Shown: positions 33,085 through 42,673 of the stretch, piece by piece
How positions within the stretch are numbered: the stretch's first letter is position 1
Layout of the letters: the number at the start of each line of letters is the position of its first letter
NCBI GenBank assembly: GCA_910588295.1
Contig: CAJUQO010000004.1
Span: 55,834 to 119,833 of the forward strand
Length of the DNA: 64,000 nt
Origin: an uncultured Lachnospiraceae bacterium
GTDB lineage: Bacteria > Bacillota > Clostridia > Lachnospirales > Lachnospiraceae
Direction: 5' to 3'
Notes under the pieces: generated by a model
Told to the model about the DNA's origin: nothing
Database searches by the model: none
The model's input: only the letters and a program-made list of their open reading frames with translations
Made by a program: the position numbers and the translations under genes

Positions 33085-35549
33085 TTTCCTCCTCCTGCCA
33101 CAGAATTTACACTGGCCCGCTGATTTTGTGAAACTTCGACCAGATAATCGAAAGTCGTATCCGGTACATATTTTTTCATGCTGTCAAACTGCCTCCTGCC
33201 ATATAATTTTCTCACTTCGGTTGCAGAGATAATCGTATTTCCCATTTTAAGCCTGGGAATCTCGACGACATGTATACCAAACATAGACGGTAAAATCCTT
33301 TTCATGGCAATATTGTACTGTCTGGTAACGTAATCGAGGGGTTCTTCTCCAATAAAGCGATAAGATATACCCAATATCGGCGCTATATATTGCGCGAATA
33401 CTCTTATATCCTCTTCCACACAAATATTTTCTTTCTGCTCTATATCTTCCTTTTCAAAATATGTGGGAAACGTATTTGAAGAAATAACTAACTTCCCGCT
33501 TCTGATCACGGACACACGTTCCAGACTGCGGGTTCCTCTTTTTACCATTTCAAACCGGTCTTTAAAAGAGAAAAAAGACCTATTCTCCTCCACAACAAAG
33601 ATAAAAAGATAATCCACACATTTATACGCGTATTCTATCAAATATCTGTGCCCCAGGGTCATAGGATTACAATTCATTACGATACATCCCACTTTTTTCA
33701 CATCCGCAGGGATTTTTTTCTTTTCGTTTTGCAATTCAGTCACAAAAGAATCAAAAGCATACAGGGTATCCAGATCCGTCGTATTATTTTTGAAAATATT
33801 ATATATCGTATTTCTTTTTAAACGTTTGTTTTCTGTATTGACAAGATATTTTTCCAATTCCTTCTGCATGACTTCCGCGTACAGGATATTTCCATAATTG
33901 CCGCAATGCTGAACGGCGTCCATGAAACAGTCTTTGCCATAAAAGTCCCTTTTCCATAACTCATTATAATCTTCTCCCACTTCAATAAAAGGGATTGCCT
34001 TTTTGACACGTTCTGTAACAAAGGGAAAAAGAATAATTACGATGTCATTCGATTGGATATCCATAACACTGCAGATAGCCCTGCTGCTTACCGGAACTTC
34101 ATTCCCCATATTGACAAGCCTGTATTTTTTCCCTGAGGCATTTATTTTCTTTTGCAGAAGAGACGGAATCGTATAGGCATCTTCCACAAGAGCGCCATAC
34201 ATGGTGCACATGCCAAAACAATAAACAGTTCCGTAATATTCTTCCGGCTGGCCGCAGGTGTTTCTTACTCCGTTCGTCACATTCACATAATGGCTTTTAT
34301 GATTCTTCCATACCAGCAGGTCATTTTCGGTCCTTCTCGTTACATGTAACTGGAAAGACGGCGTTATCGCTTTCAGATAGCTAAGAGAATCCGTTTCCGA
34401 CATGTAATAGGATTTCTTTTCTTCCCCCTTCTCTATGTCCGCTACATACTCGTTCAAATAAAAAAGCTTTTCTGCGGTAATTTCTTCCGTCTCCCGGCCC
34501 GGGATCTGTACATTCACGTCAAAAACAAAATTCAACACCGGTATACGGCCGGCAAGCTCTCTACTGATATGATAATACTGCAATATGACGTCCGCCTGCT
34601 CCATCACAAGCAATTCTCCCCCGGTCAATTGGTTAATTCTGACGCCATTTCCGGTGTAATAATACTGAAAAGATTTTTCCCGGCATATTCCTCTTTGCTC
34701 TACAAGCTCAAGACGGCTGTCGGATAAATACCTTTTCATCGCGGCGGTCAAAATCCCCCATGACGAGATATAAACCTTTCCGTCGGAATATTTTTCAAGG
34801 TAGTCTTTCAAAGTGACCAGCGAATTCCCGGTGACTCTGTAAAACCTGCTGAAACACTCCAGCTCAATCATTTTTATGACCGTATCCGCAAAAGAGTAAC
34901 AGCTGTATCCGTTAACCCCGAAATGATACAGTTCATTTCTTCCCGACCAGGGCGTTACCGAGACGTCAATCAAAAGGCCCCTATGACCACTCATAAATTC
35001 AAATGCATGCTTGACCTCTTCGAGAAAAATCACATGCTCCGTATCCGGAAACAGCTGACCCCAGAGATCGCCAAATCGTTTCCTGGTACCAATGACAGTG
35101 ACGGTCTGCCGACGGAATATTTCTCTTAAATATTTTATTTCCTGTCCTAAATAGCCGCTCTTTTCGTATTGTGCAATTTTATGCCGGAATTTCGCAAAAA
35201 AAGCATCGTCATTATCCCGCTTTCTTCGTATTTCATAACAGATTTTCTTTTCTTCGTCTACAACGGGTATCGCTGTTGTTATATGATATTTTTCATACAA
35301 CGCTTCTGCTTCTCTAAATACCGCCGTCTCCTCTCCTGCCGGAATGACAGAGTATTCTTTATTGATCAACGGCTGCCCTGTCCTTACCCGCTGCATAAAA
35401 TCTTTATTGGTAATCACACCTGTCAGCCTGTCTGCGGCGTCTACAACATAAATAATACGGCTCTCTGCTTCCCAAAAGGAATTGTATACTCTCTCTACGG
35501 AAACATCCGCTTCATGCAGTGTATGTATGATATGATTTTTTTCCAGCAC
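33069..35549 (-). CDS. CBS domains + SGNH-like region + citrate-lyase-ligase-type nucleotidyltransferase fusion
   Basis: 826-residue multidomain protein. The N-terminal about 130 residues look like a pair of CBS domains (RIIYVVDAADRLTGVITNKD, AIPVVDEEKK). A Rossmann-like stretch with a repeated radical-SAM-locus flavour follows, then about residues 440-560 resemble an SGNH-type domain (YCFGMCTMYGALVEDAYTIPSLLQ). The last 180 residues match the [citrate lyase] ligase/CitC nucleotidyltransferase: NPMTLGHRYLIEYA contains the T-x-G-H nucleotide motif, with SFKDRFEMVKRGT and SSNTFPTYF. GTG at 35549 follows GGAGG by seven bases. No citrate lyase genes are nearby, so it probably activates or transfers an AMP or CMP group in glycan synthesis. 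Confidence 0.75.
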   Translation of the reverse strand: MLEKNHIIHTLHEADVSVERVYNSFWEAESRIIYVVDAADRLTGVITNKDFMQRVRTGQPLINKEYSVIPAGEETAVFREAEALYEKYHITTAIPVVDEEKKICYEIRRKRDNDDAFFAKFRHKIAQYEKSGYLGQEIKYLREIFRRQTVTVIGTRKRFGDLWGQLFPDTEHVIFLEEVKHAFEFMSGHRGLLIDVSVTPWSGRNELYHFGVNGYSCYSFADTVIKMIELECFSRFYRVTGNSLVTLKDYLEKYSDGKVYISSWGILTAAMKRYLSDSRLELVEQRGICREKSFQYYYTGNGVRINQLTGGELLVMEQADVILQYYHISRELAGRIPVLNFVFDVNVQIPGRETEEITAEKLFYLNEYVADIEKGEEKKSYYMSETDSLSYLKAITPSFQLHVTRRTENDLLVWKNHKSHYVNVTNGVRNTCGQPEEYYGTVYCFGMCTMYGALVEDAYTIPSLLQKKINASGKKYRLVNMGNEVPVSSRAICSVMDIQSNDIVIILFPFVTERVKKAIPFIEVGEDYNELWKRDFYGKDCFMDAVQHCGNYGNILYAEVMQKELEKYLVNTENKRLKRNTIYNIFKNNTTDLDTLYAFDSFVTELQNEKKKIPADVKKVGCIVMNCNPMTLGHRYLIEYAYKCVDYLFIFVVEENRSFFSFKDRFEMVKRGTRSLERVSVIRSGKLVISSNTFPTYFEKEDIEQKENICVEEDIRVFAQYIAPILGISYRFIGEEPLDYVTRQYNIAMKRILPSMFGIHVVEIPRLKMGNTIISATEVRKLYGRRQFDSMKKYVPDTTFDYLVEVSQNQRASVNSVAGGGKWKNM

Positions 35550-35582
35550 TTTACTTCCTCCAAATGTGATCCCTGCCGCCAT

Positions 35583-37226
35583 TTAAAATGTATCGTAAGC
35601 ATCCAGCCTTGGTCTTTTTTCCACATGCAATACCCGGGAATTATTAAACCAGTCTGCCAGCGGATGAGTCCGTAATTCTTCTGTGAAATACGGCTGATAT
35701 TGCTCTTTCACCATACCTTCCTCATCAAAAACAGAAACCGATTGAAATTTGTCCGCGTCCATATACGTTCCATTATCTTTCAATTTCAAAAACTGGACTT
35801 TATCCACGCCAATTTCCTTACAGTATTCCAATAATTCATATACTTCAGCAACATTGGCGTCCTGCAATACACAGCTCAAAAACAATTTGTCTATTTCACC
35901 TTTTTTTCGTAAATCGCCAAGGCGTTCTAAGTTTCGTTTCAATTCCTGGGCATCAGAACCTCTGCGGAGTTTTTCTATGGTTGAATCTTTCATTCCATCC
36001 ATGGATATGGCAATTTCTATAGTTTTATAGGATTCTTTTAACTGTTTCCATCTCTTTTCGTCAAACAAAGTCCCATTAGACAATATGCTGATATTCGCTC
36101 TTTTTTTACAGCGTTCGTCATCTAAAATCTTCCTGTAGACGCGGCTGAAAAATACCTCGCCGCTTCCCGCCAGCCAGAGGCGGTTCACATGGGGGATCAC
36201 ATGCTCCAGTAAATCTTCTGCTTTCCGCTCCATTTCCTTTCTCTCTTCACCTGAGGCCACACAGATCTCCGTCCTGCAAGAAGGGCATCTCAAATTGCAG
36301 CTATAATCAATTCCGACCATTAATGTGCGGGGATATTCCGGACATGTGCAGTCATAAGCCGGACTCGCCTCCGGCCGCGCCATAGTCTCCTGATCAAAAT
36401 CAAACAAATCACAATACTGTTTATTGCAAAACACGTATGTACCGTTTAAAACAGAAAGCCTTAGGATCTTGGCCATATAGGAATGCCAGCACGCAGTAAA
36501 CGGCGCCGATCTCATACTTCCTGCAGATATCGGCAGAAAGTCCGGACAGCACAGATACAGCTCGTCGCCGATTACATCGCAATAACCGAAAGGCCTGTCG
36601 CAGCGAAAGGCATATGTTTGATCGGAAAAGCAAACCTTTCTCAACAGACTTTCATAATCCCTTGTTACATCGTCGCAATGAACGTAATCCTTTTTCTCGC
36701 ACAGCCCATATGCCTCCATCTGTGCGTATATTTCCCACTGGAACAAGTGTGTCGCGACAATAATGTACAGATCCTCTTTGTCCATGATCTCCGCGGGAAG
36801 AAAAACCTTCTTCCCCATAAACATGGATTTGTTCTGCGCATTATCAATAAAGAAATCCACCTCGGAAGCGGCGCCTCTGCTCTCCAGTATCTCCCACAAT
36901 CCGCGGGCGGTTTCCCCTGTTCCCCATATGGCCAGTTTCCGGTTTCCACGTTCTAAAAACATGGGATTATAGTACTGAAAAAAATCTTCTATATATACGT
37001 AATTCTTGCAAATCTGCAGCTCCATATCTTTCAGGACATTTTCAAAAGAACAGTTTCTTTCTTTTTCACAGATCACAATCAAAAAATCTTCCCGAATCAT
37101 TTTTATTATTGTACTCTTATCCCACTTCTCATTTTCCGCAATAAGTAAATTTCCAAATAAAAACCGAAAATCATTTTGTATTTTTTTATTTCCGTACAAA
37201 ACAATTTTTCTCTTCCAGATATCCAT
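35583..37226 (-). CDS. Radical SAM protein with two N-terminal Rossmann modules
   Basis: About 547 residues. Two Rossmann-like modules in tandem open the protein (KIVLYGNKKIQ near residue 7 and KLAIWGTGETARGLWEIL near residue 97). A cysteine-rich stretch and the radical SAM core with CNLRCPSC follow, then AGSGEVFFS and AISMDGM. The substrate is unknown. It is close in type to the protein encoded at 47.7-49.9 kb. The start is set at MDIWKRK; the frame is open 26 codons further upstream. The stop is four bases before the next frame begins, so coupling is likely. Confidence 0.8.
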   Translation of the reverse strand: MDIWKRKIVLYGNKKIQNDFRFLFGNLLIAENEKWDKSTIIKMIREDFLIVICEKERNCSFENVLKDMELQICKNYVYIEDFFQYYNPMFLERGNRKLAIWGTGETARGLWEILESRGAASEVDFFIDNAQNKSMFMGKKVFLPAEIMDKEDLYIIVATHLFQWEIYAQMEAYGLCEKKDYVHCDDVTRDYESLLRKVCFSDQTYAFRCDRPFGYCDVIGDELYLCCPDFLPISAGSMRSAPFTACWHSYMAKILRLSVLNGTYVFCNKQYCDLFDFDQETMARPEASPAYDCTCPEYPRTLMVGIDYSCNLRCPSCRTEICVASGEERKEMERKAEDLLEHVIPHVNRLWLAGSGEVFFSRVYRKILDDERCKKRANISILSNGTLFDEKRWKQLKESYKTIEIAISMDGMKDSTIEKLRRGSDAQELKRNLERLGDLRKKGEIDKLFLSCVLQDANVAEVYELLEYCKEIGVDKVQFLKLKDNGTYMDADKFQSVSVFDEEGMVKEQYQPYFTEELRTHPLADWFNNSRVLHVEKRPRLDAYDTF

Positions 37227-37294
37227 GATCAGCTTTTCCTTTCTTATTACTCTGTGAACTTTTGTCTGTCCTGAACTTTTCATTCCCCAACCGT

Positions 37295-38335
37295 TTAATA
37301 GCAATCTGCAAAATATTCCCGATAAATATCCTCCGGTATGTTCAGGTTTGTTTGATTGGCTGTCAATTGTAATATTTTTTGCTCTCTGGCCGGTACGGCA
37401 AGAATAGTCCCGTCTCTCATGGACGCCCCGCCGGCATACTTCGCCGTAAAATTCTCCGAAAAATTATATATGCTTATCAGGCGGTCTGTAAGCGGATCAT
37501 AATCCCATATGGCATTTCCATCCCCGGGAATGCTGTAAAGGTGTCCGTTTACTCCCAGCTTGGTTCCGTACGCCCCGGGATTAATCTCTTTATGAATCAT
37601 CTTTACAGAATCAGTTTTCGTATCAATCCTCAAAATTCCCGGACAGTAAGCGCTATAGCCATATATGTCATCGTCTGACGCAACTTTTGCGTCAAAAACC
37701 ATCGCATTCACCGATTCATCTATGAAATGCCACTCTCTTGTCTTTGTGTTTAATTTGATGACTCTTTCGCCGGACTCCGGTAAAAAATATGCCTGCCCGT
37801 CAGGATGAAGGATACTTCCACAATAACGGAATATCCTATCCCCCGAGCGTGAACCCAGGTAAATCCGTTCTGCTTTTTCTGTTTTCAGGTCCCAGACCAA
37901 AAGGTGATCGGAATCCCTCGGCGGCTGATAAACAACGCCTTCTTTCGTACATATCCCGCCATAGTGGTGCTCTCTGGCATACGGTTCTTTCAGATGGACA
38001 TATTCTACGGTTTCTGTATCCAATGACATTTTCAGAAGACTGTTGCTGGTCCGGGGAAACGCATATAAACAGCCATTCCAGATACAGCTCCCCGTCCATT
38101 TGAACAATCCGTTTCCGACCTGCCCCAGATACACGCCCGACGCCCTGCGATATTTTAATATGGCGCTCATATCATTGGGAATCCCATACAGCCGATCCGC
38201 TATACTTTGTGCGCCGACCCACTTATGAACGGCCGATACTTCCGGCAATGACTCAAATGAACTATAATATTTTACATCCCTGTTCTGATTGATATACTCT
38301 TGATACTTCTTCAACAAACGTTTATGTACCGCCAC
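37295..38335 (-). CDS. Cytosolic beta-propeller-like protein of unknown function
   Basis: 346 residues, unrecognised at family level. Repeated blocks of about 45 residues end in LY-x-(I/F)P or similar (GIPNDMSAIL, YAFPRTSNSLLKMSLDT, YFLPESGERVIKLNTKT, YSIPGDGNAIWDYDP), which read as blades of a Kelch-like propeller. There is no signal peptide. GTG at 38335 follows GGGAG. A similar protein is encoded at 39.1-40.3 kb with an SDR gene between them. A binding or sensing role for sugar is possible; no catalytic motif stands out. Confidence 0.6.
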   Translation of the reverse strand: MAVHKRLLKKYQEYINQNRDVKYYSSFESLPEVSAVHKWVGAQSIADRLYGIPNDMSAILKYRRASGVYLGQVGNGLFKWTGSCIWNGCLYAFPRTSNSLLKMSLDTETVEYVHLKEPYAREHHYGGICTKEGVVYQPPRDSDHLLVWDLKTEKAERIYLGSRSGDRIFRYCGSILHPDGQAYFLPESGERVIKLNTKTREWHFIDESVNAMVFDAKVASDDDIYGYSAYCPGILRIDTKTDSVKMIHKEINPGAYGTKLGVNGHLYSIPGDGNAIWDYDPLTDRLISIYNFSENFTAKYAGGASMRDGTILAVPAREQKILQLTANQTNLNIPEDIYREYFADCY

Positions 38336-38352
38336 CGAATCTCCCTGTCTTT

Positions 38353-39135
38353 CTACCTTAAATAATCCCCTTCATCACAGGGGATGACCGCTCCATGAAT
38401 ACATTTACTGTAATCGCTGAGTAAAAACCATACGACCTCCGCAATCTCCTCCGGCAGAAGGACTCGTTTCCCTTTAGCCGAAGCCGTATACATATCTCCG
38501 GAGACATCTATCCCGTTGATCTCAGACGCCGTCATACCGGGCGCCACCGCATTGATACGTATACCGGTTCCGATATACTCCCTGGCCAGTCCCTGGGTGT
38601 AATGGATCAATCCTTTCTTGGAAATCCCGTAAGGCCCGTAATCCCCGAACAGGCCTCTGTTTGAAGCAGTCATAATGATATTCCCGTTTATGTCATTCGC
38701 TTTACAATACTGTAAAAAACCCACCGTCAGAAATATGGGCGCGCGTAAATTGGTACTTATGACCGCGTCAAAATCATCAACCGAAAATCCGGCCGTCCCT
38801 TTGTCAATATAAATTCCGGCATTATTTACCAGCCCCGTAATCTTACGCGAAACCAGCGCCTCCATCTCTTCAAAAATACGGGGGGAACCGTCCGCCCGCG
38901 TCACATCGTATACAAAATAGCGGCATTTTTTTCCGCCCAGTTCGATAGCGGTCTCTTTCAGCCGTTCTTCTCTTCTCCCCACAATAATCACTGTGGCCCC
39001 TGTCTCGATCATCTTTTGCGCGACAGCTTTGCCAATCCCTGTTCCACCGCCTGTAATGACGACGGTTTTCCCCCGCATACTTTTGTTGGGAACAGATTTT
39101 TCTATTGTACAGTAAATAGGCTTCTGATCAGGCAT
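38353..39135 (-). CDS. SDR-family oxidoreductase
   Basis: Short-chain dehydrogenase/reductase of 260 residues. NAD(P)-binding GGGTGIGK at about residue 30, NNAG, and the catalytic set Ser (TASNRG), Tyr-x3-Lys (YGISKKG) are present, followed by VAPGMTASEI. It would oxidise or reduce a hydroxyl/keto group on a sugar or lipid. The start overlaps the stop of the upstream propeller-like gene by eight bases with GGGAGAAG before the ATG, so they are coupled. Confidence 0.88.
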   Translation of the reverse strand: MPDQKPIYCTIEKSVPNKSMRGKTVVITGGGTGIGKAVAQKMIETGATVIIVGRREERLKETAIELGGKKCRYFVYDVTRADGSPRIFEEMEALVSRKITGLVNNAGIYIDKGTAGFSVDDFDAVISTNLRAPIFLTVGFLQYCKANDINGNIIMTASNRGLFGDYGPYGISKKGLIHYTQGLAREYIGTGIRINAVAPGMTASEINGIDVSGDMYTASAKGKRVLLPEEIAEVVWFLLSDYSKCIHGAVIPCDEGDYLR

Positions 39136-40345
39136 GCTTCTTCTCCCCCGTACTGCTTCTGTGTGATCCGTTACAGTCTTTCACTTCTTTAAATATGATC
39201 TCGCCATATCGTTTCTTTCTGTCTGTCCCGCCGCTCTCATTCACCACCGACACGATTTCCATATATTCCTCGAATGTATCGATGGTCTCCGAAAAGAATC
39301 GATACCCTCCATATCGGAAAAAATAGCGATCGACTACTGCTTTATTGTGCGTATAATCAACCCGCCACCGAGGAATCAGATTCAGTCTGCCGTCAGCATA
39401 GACAATACTATTCACAAATTCCGAATCTGTGATCAATGTACAATACCCTTTCTCTGATCGTTGAATAAAAAATGTCATCAGCGGTTCTTTGTCGCTGTTT
39501 TCTAGTCTCTTTTCCTCACATATCCTGCCTGTTTCCATAGAAAAGGATACGACCATATTACTGATTTCCGGGAAGAAAAGAAGGGCCCCGTCTGCATAAC
39601 AGGCATGAAAAAAAGTCCTTTCTCCGGAAAAATCTTTTGGGAACGACTGATATGTTTTTATTTCTTCCGTTTTTTCGTTCCAACAATATATTTCGGGCCG
39701 TTTCCAGGACGCCAGGTAGAAATTTCCGTTTACATAGTTGATCGTCGAACAGCCGCCCTCTATATTTAAATACCGGATATGGACGCTTTCATCTTCCAGG
39801 TCGAAAACGGCTATGGCATTTACATCCAGAAACGGCAGATATATTTTTTTATCGATCATTTCAAATTGCTGATAAAAACCATAACTTGTATCCGGTAATG
39901 CGGCCAGCAGATCGCTTACGGGATTTTCCAGATATTTTACCGTATGATCCGTAACGTCATATCTTACGATGCACAAAGCGCCGGTGGGAAACATGTATAC
40001 ATAGTTTTGGTATACACAGGCGCTTACAAAATATGTCTTTTTGGCGCCAATCCGCCTTTCATCCAGCGATATGGATACAAATCTGCCGGATTTCAGGTGG
40101 TAAGAGACAATTTCACTGCTGTTATTCGGGACACAAATCAGGTATCCATTCAGATAGCGCACCGTGGAATATAACCACCCCTGATCCACATCATAATGGG
40201 GAAATTTATGTATTGCCTCAAGTTTTCCGGATACTGTATTTAATTTCATCAGCCCGTTAAAATATAAACTGGCGAACCAGATGTCATCGCCCACTTCCGC
40301 GTACCCCAGGCATCTTAATTTGTATCGCATATCCATACGGCTCAA
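39128..40345 (-). CDS. Second cytosolic beta-propeller-like protein
   Basis: 405 residues, no recognised family. Blocks of about 45-50 residues with a recurring pattern such as DDIWFASLYFNGLMKLNTVSG, GYLICVPNNSSEIVSYHLKSG and VYMFPTGALCIVRYDVT suggest six or seven blades. It has no signal peptide or membrane span. The start is TTG at 40345 or ATG at 40336; both share one AAGGAG. It resembles the 37.3-38.3 kb protein in layout, with the SDR gene in between. Together they may form a small functional unit. Confidence 0.6.
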   Translation of the reverse strand: MSRMDMRYKLRCLGYAEVGDDIWFASLYFNGLMKLNTVSGKLEAIHKFPHYDVDQGWLYSTVRYLNGYLICVPNNSSEIVSYHLKSGRFVSISLDERRIGAKKTYFVSACVYQNYVYMFPTGALCIVRYDVTDHTVKYLENPVSDLLAALPDTSYGFYQQFEMIDKKIYLPFLDVNAIAVFDLEDESVHIRYLNIEGGCSTINYVNGNFYLASWKRPEIYCWNEKTEEIKTYQSFPKDFSGERTFFHACYADGALLFFPEISNMVVSFSMETGRICEEKRLENSDKEPLMTFFIQRSEKGYCTLITDSEFVNSIVYADGRLNLIPRWRVDYTHNKAVVDRYFFRYGGYRFFSETIDTFEEYMEIVSVVNESGGTDRKKRYGEIIFKEVKDCNGSHRSSTGEKKHA

Positions 40346-40385
40346 CCGCTCCTTCTAACGCTTATAAAATCAGCTCTTTTCCCCA

Positions 40386-41321
40386 TTACGCCAGCCTGCG
40401 CTCAAAGTACGCTATCGTCCTTTTAAGCCCCTCCTCCAGCATAATTTCCGGCTTCCACCCCAGCTCTTTTTCTGCCAAATCAATCACCGGCTTCCTCTGC
40501 ATGGGGTCGTCCTGGGGCAGGGGCCTGTACACAAGCTTTGATTTACTGCCGGTCAGTTCAAGGATCTTGTCCGCCAGCTCCAGCATCGTAAATTCCCCCG
40601 GATTCCCCAGATTCACCGGGCCCGTAAATCCGTCCCGGCTATTCATCATCCGATACATCCCCTCGACCAGATCATCCACATAGCAAAAACTCCTGGTCTG
40701 TTCCCCCCTGCCATATATGGTAATATCCTCGCCCTTCAATGCCTGGACAATGAAATTCGAGACGACTCTTCCGTCCTCCGTATCCATATTCGGGCCGTAT
40801 GTATTGAAAATGCGGATCACCTTTATATCCACGTCCTGCTGCCTGTGATAATCAAAAAACAGAGTTTCCGCAATCCGCTTTCCTTCATCATAGCAGGAAC
40901 GAATCCCTATCGGATTTACGCTCCCCCAGTAGGACTCCGGCTGGGGATGTACCTGGGGATTTCCATAGACTTCGCTGGTACTCGCCTGTAAAACGCGTCC
41001 GTGAACGCGCTTGGCCAGCCCCAGCATATTCATGGCGCCCATGACCGACGTCTTAACCGTTTTAATCGGATTATACTGATAATGGACCGGGCTGGCAGGA
41101 CACGCCAGATTATAAATCTGATCCACCTCAACGTATAATTCCTTTGTAATATCATGCCTGAGGAACTCAAAATTACTGTAATCAAACAAATCCTCTATAT
41201 TTTTCTTCGATCCCGTAAATAAATTATCGGCGCATATCACCTCATCGCCGTCTTCCAGCAATTTCCTGCACAAATGGGAACCGATAAATCCCGCTCCGCC
41301 CGTCACCAAAACCCGTTTCAT
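40386..41321 (-). CDS. UDP-glucuronate decarboxylase (UDP-xylose synthase)
   Basis: Extended SDR that decarboxylates UDP-glucuronate to UDP-xylose. NAD-binding GGAGFIGSHL is at the start, then NLACPASPVHYQYNPIKTVKTSV and STSEVYG, YDEGKR (catalytic Tyr/Lys) and IFNTYGPNMD, which are hallmarks of UXS rather than of 4-epimerases. 311 residues. The ATG overlaps the stop of ugd as ATGA, so the dehydrogenase and decarboxylase are coupled: UDP-glucose to UDP-glucuronate to UDP-xylose. Confidence 0.9.
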   Translation of the reverse strand: MKRVLVTGGAGFIGSHLCRKLLEDGDEVICADNLFTGSKKNIEDLFDYSNFEFLRHDITKELYVEVDQIYNLACPASPVHYQYNPIKTVKTSVMGAMNMLGLAKRVHGRVLQASTSEVYGNPQVHPQPESYWGSVNPIGIRSCYDEGKRIAETLFFDYHRQQDVDIKVIRIFNTYGPNMDTEDGRVVSNFIVQALKGEDITIYGRGEQTRSFCYVDDLVEGMYRMMNSRDGFTGPVNLGNPGEFTMLELADKILELTGSKSKLVYRPLPQDDPMQRKPVIDLAEKELGWKPEIMLEEGLKRTIAYFERRLA

Positions 41322-42673
41322 GATCTGCCGTTTTCCTCCTGCAAAATAGGTCTCACACCGATCTGATAATAATCCAGCCCGTATTTTCTCACCGTTTTGG
41401 CCTCATACTGATTTCTTCCGTCAAAAATAACCGGCGTCCGCAATAATTTCCGGATTTCATAAAAATCCGGGCTGCGGAACTCTTTCCACTCCGTAACAAG
41501 TATGAGCGCGTCCGAATCCTTTACCGCTTCATATTTACTGTCACAATAACTGACCTTCTCATTGCCGTTTAAGTAAACTTCTTTTGCTTCTTTTACGGCT
41601 TTCGGATCATAGGCCTTCACGGATGCGCCGGCTTTCGTCAATTCTCCGATAACTGTAACCGCCGCCGATTCACGCATATCATCCGTATCCGGCTTAAACG
41701 CCAGTCCCCACACCGCAAAAGTCTTTTCGCCCAGATCATTGCCAAACCGCTGTTTGATTTTATGTACAAGTACACTCTTCTGATCGTTATTTACATCCTC
41801 CACGGACTGCAAAAGCCTTGTCCGGTATCCCTGCTCGCCGGCCGTCTTGATCAACGCTTTCACATCCTTCGGAAAACAGCTTCCTCCGTATCCGCAGCCC
41901 GGATATATAAAAGAGAACCCGATCCGGTGATCGCTTCCGATCCCCTGCCTGACTTTATTGACGTCCGCCCCGACCCGCTCACAGATATTGGAAATTTCAT
42001 TCATAAAGGAAATCTTTGTCGCCAGCATGGAATTAGCCGCATACTTTGTCATCTCCGCGCTGGCCGTGTCCATCAGGATGAAGTTTCCGGTATTCATGAC
42101 ATAGGGCTTGTACAGCTCCCGCATAACCTCTATGGCCGCCTCGCTTTCCGCCCCGATTACAATCCTGTCCGGTTTCATACAATCCGCCACCGCATTTCCC
42201 TCTTTTAGGAATTCGGGATTGGAAATCACCTCAAAAGTCAGTTTGCTCCCGCGCCTGTCCAGTTCCTTTTGTATGGCCCTTCTCACCCGGCCCGCCGTTC
42301 CCACCGGAACCGTCGATTTATCCACGACATACAGAGAATGTTTCATTTTTCTGCCAATTTCTTCCGCCACGCCAAGGACATAATGCAGATCCGCGCTCCC
42401 GTCCTCCCCCATGGGCGTCCCCACGGCGATAAAGCAGATCTCGCTCACATCTAAAGCCTCTTCGATATCAGTCGTAAAGTTCAGGCTTCCCAGCTCATGA
42501 TTTTTATGAACTTTCTCGGCAAGCCCCGGCTCGTAAATTGGGATAATCCCTTTTTTCAGGTTTTCGATCTTCTTTTTATCCACATCTACGCACCACACGT
42601 CGTTTCCCATATCCGAAAAACAGGTCCCTGTCACAAGACCTACATACCCTGTTCCCACCACTGCTACTCTCAT
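41318..42673 (-). CDS. ugd: UDP-glucose 6-dehydrogenase
   Basis: Oxidises UDP-glucose to UDP-glucuronate with two NAD. The Rossmann loop GTGYVGLVTG is at the N-terminus, with VGTPMGEDGSADL, NPEFLKEG, the catalytic Cys in YPGCGYGGSCFPKD, and FKPDTDDMRES near the C-terminus. 451 residues, normal. It overlaps glf and the decarboxylase gene by ATGA junctions on both sides, giving a tight nucleotide-sugar block. Confidence 0.95.
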   Translation of the reverse strand: MRVAVVGTGYVGLVTGTCFSDMGNDVWCVDVDKKKIENLKKGIIPIYEPGLAEKVHKNHELGSLNFTTDIEEALDVSEICFIAVGTPMGEDGSADLHYVLGVAEEIGRKMKHSLYVVDKSTVPVGTAGRVRRAIQKELDRRGSKLTFEVISNPEFLKEGNAVADCMKPDRIVIGAESEAAIEVMRELYKPYVMNTGNFILMDTASAEMTKYAANSMLATKISFMNEISNICERVGADVNKVRQGIGSDHRIGFSFIYPGCGYGGSCFPKDVKALIKTAGEQGYRTRLLQSVEDVNNDQKSVLVHKIKQRFGNDLGEKTFAVWGLAFKPDTDDMRESAAVTVIGELTKAGASVKAYDPKAVKEAKEVYLNGNEKVSYCDSKYEAVKDSDALILVTEWKEFRSPDFYEIRKLLRTPVIFDGRNQYEAKTVRKYGLDYYQIGVRPILQEENGRS

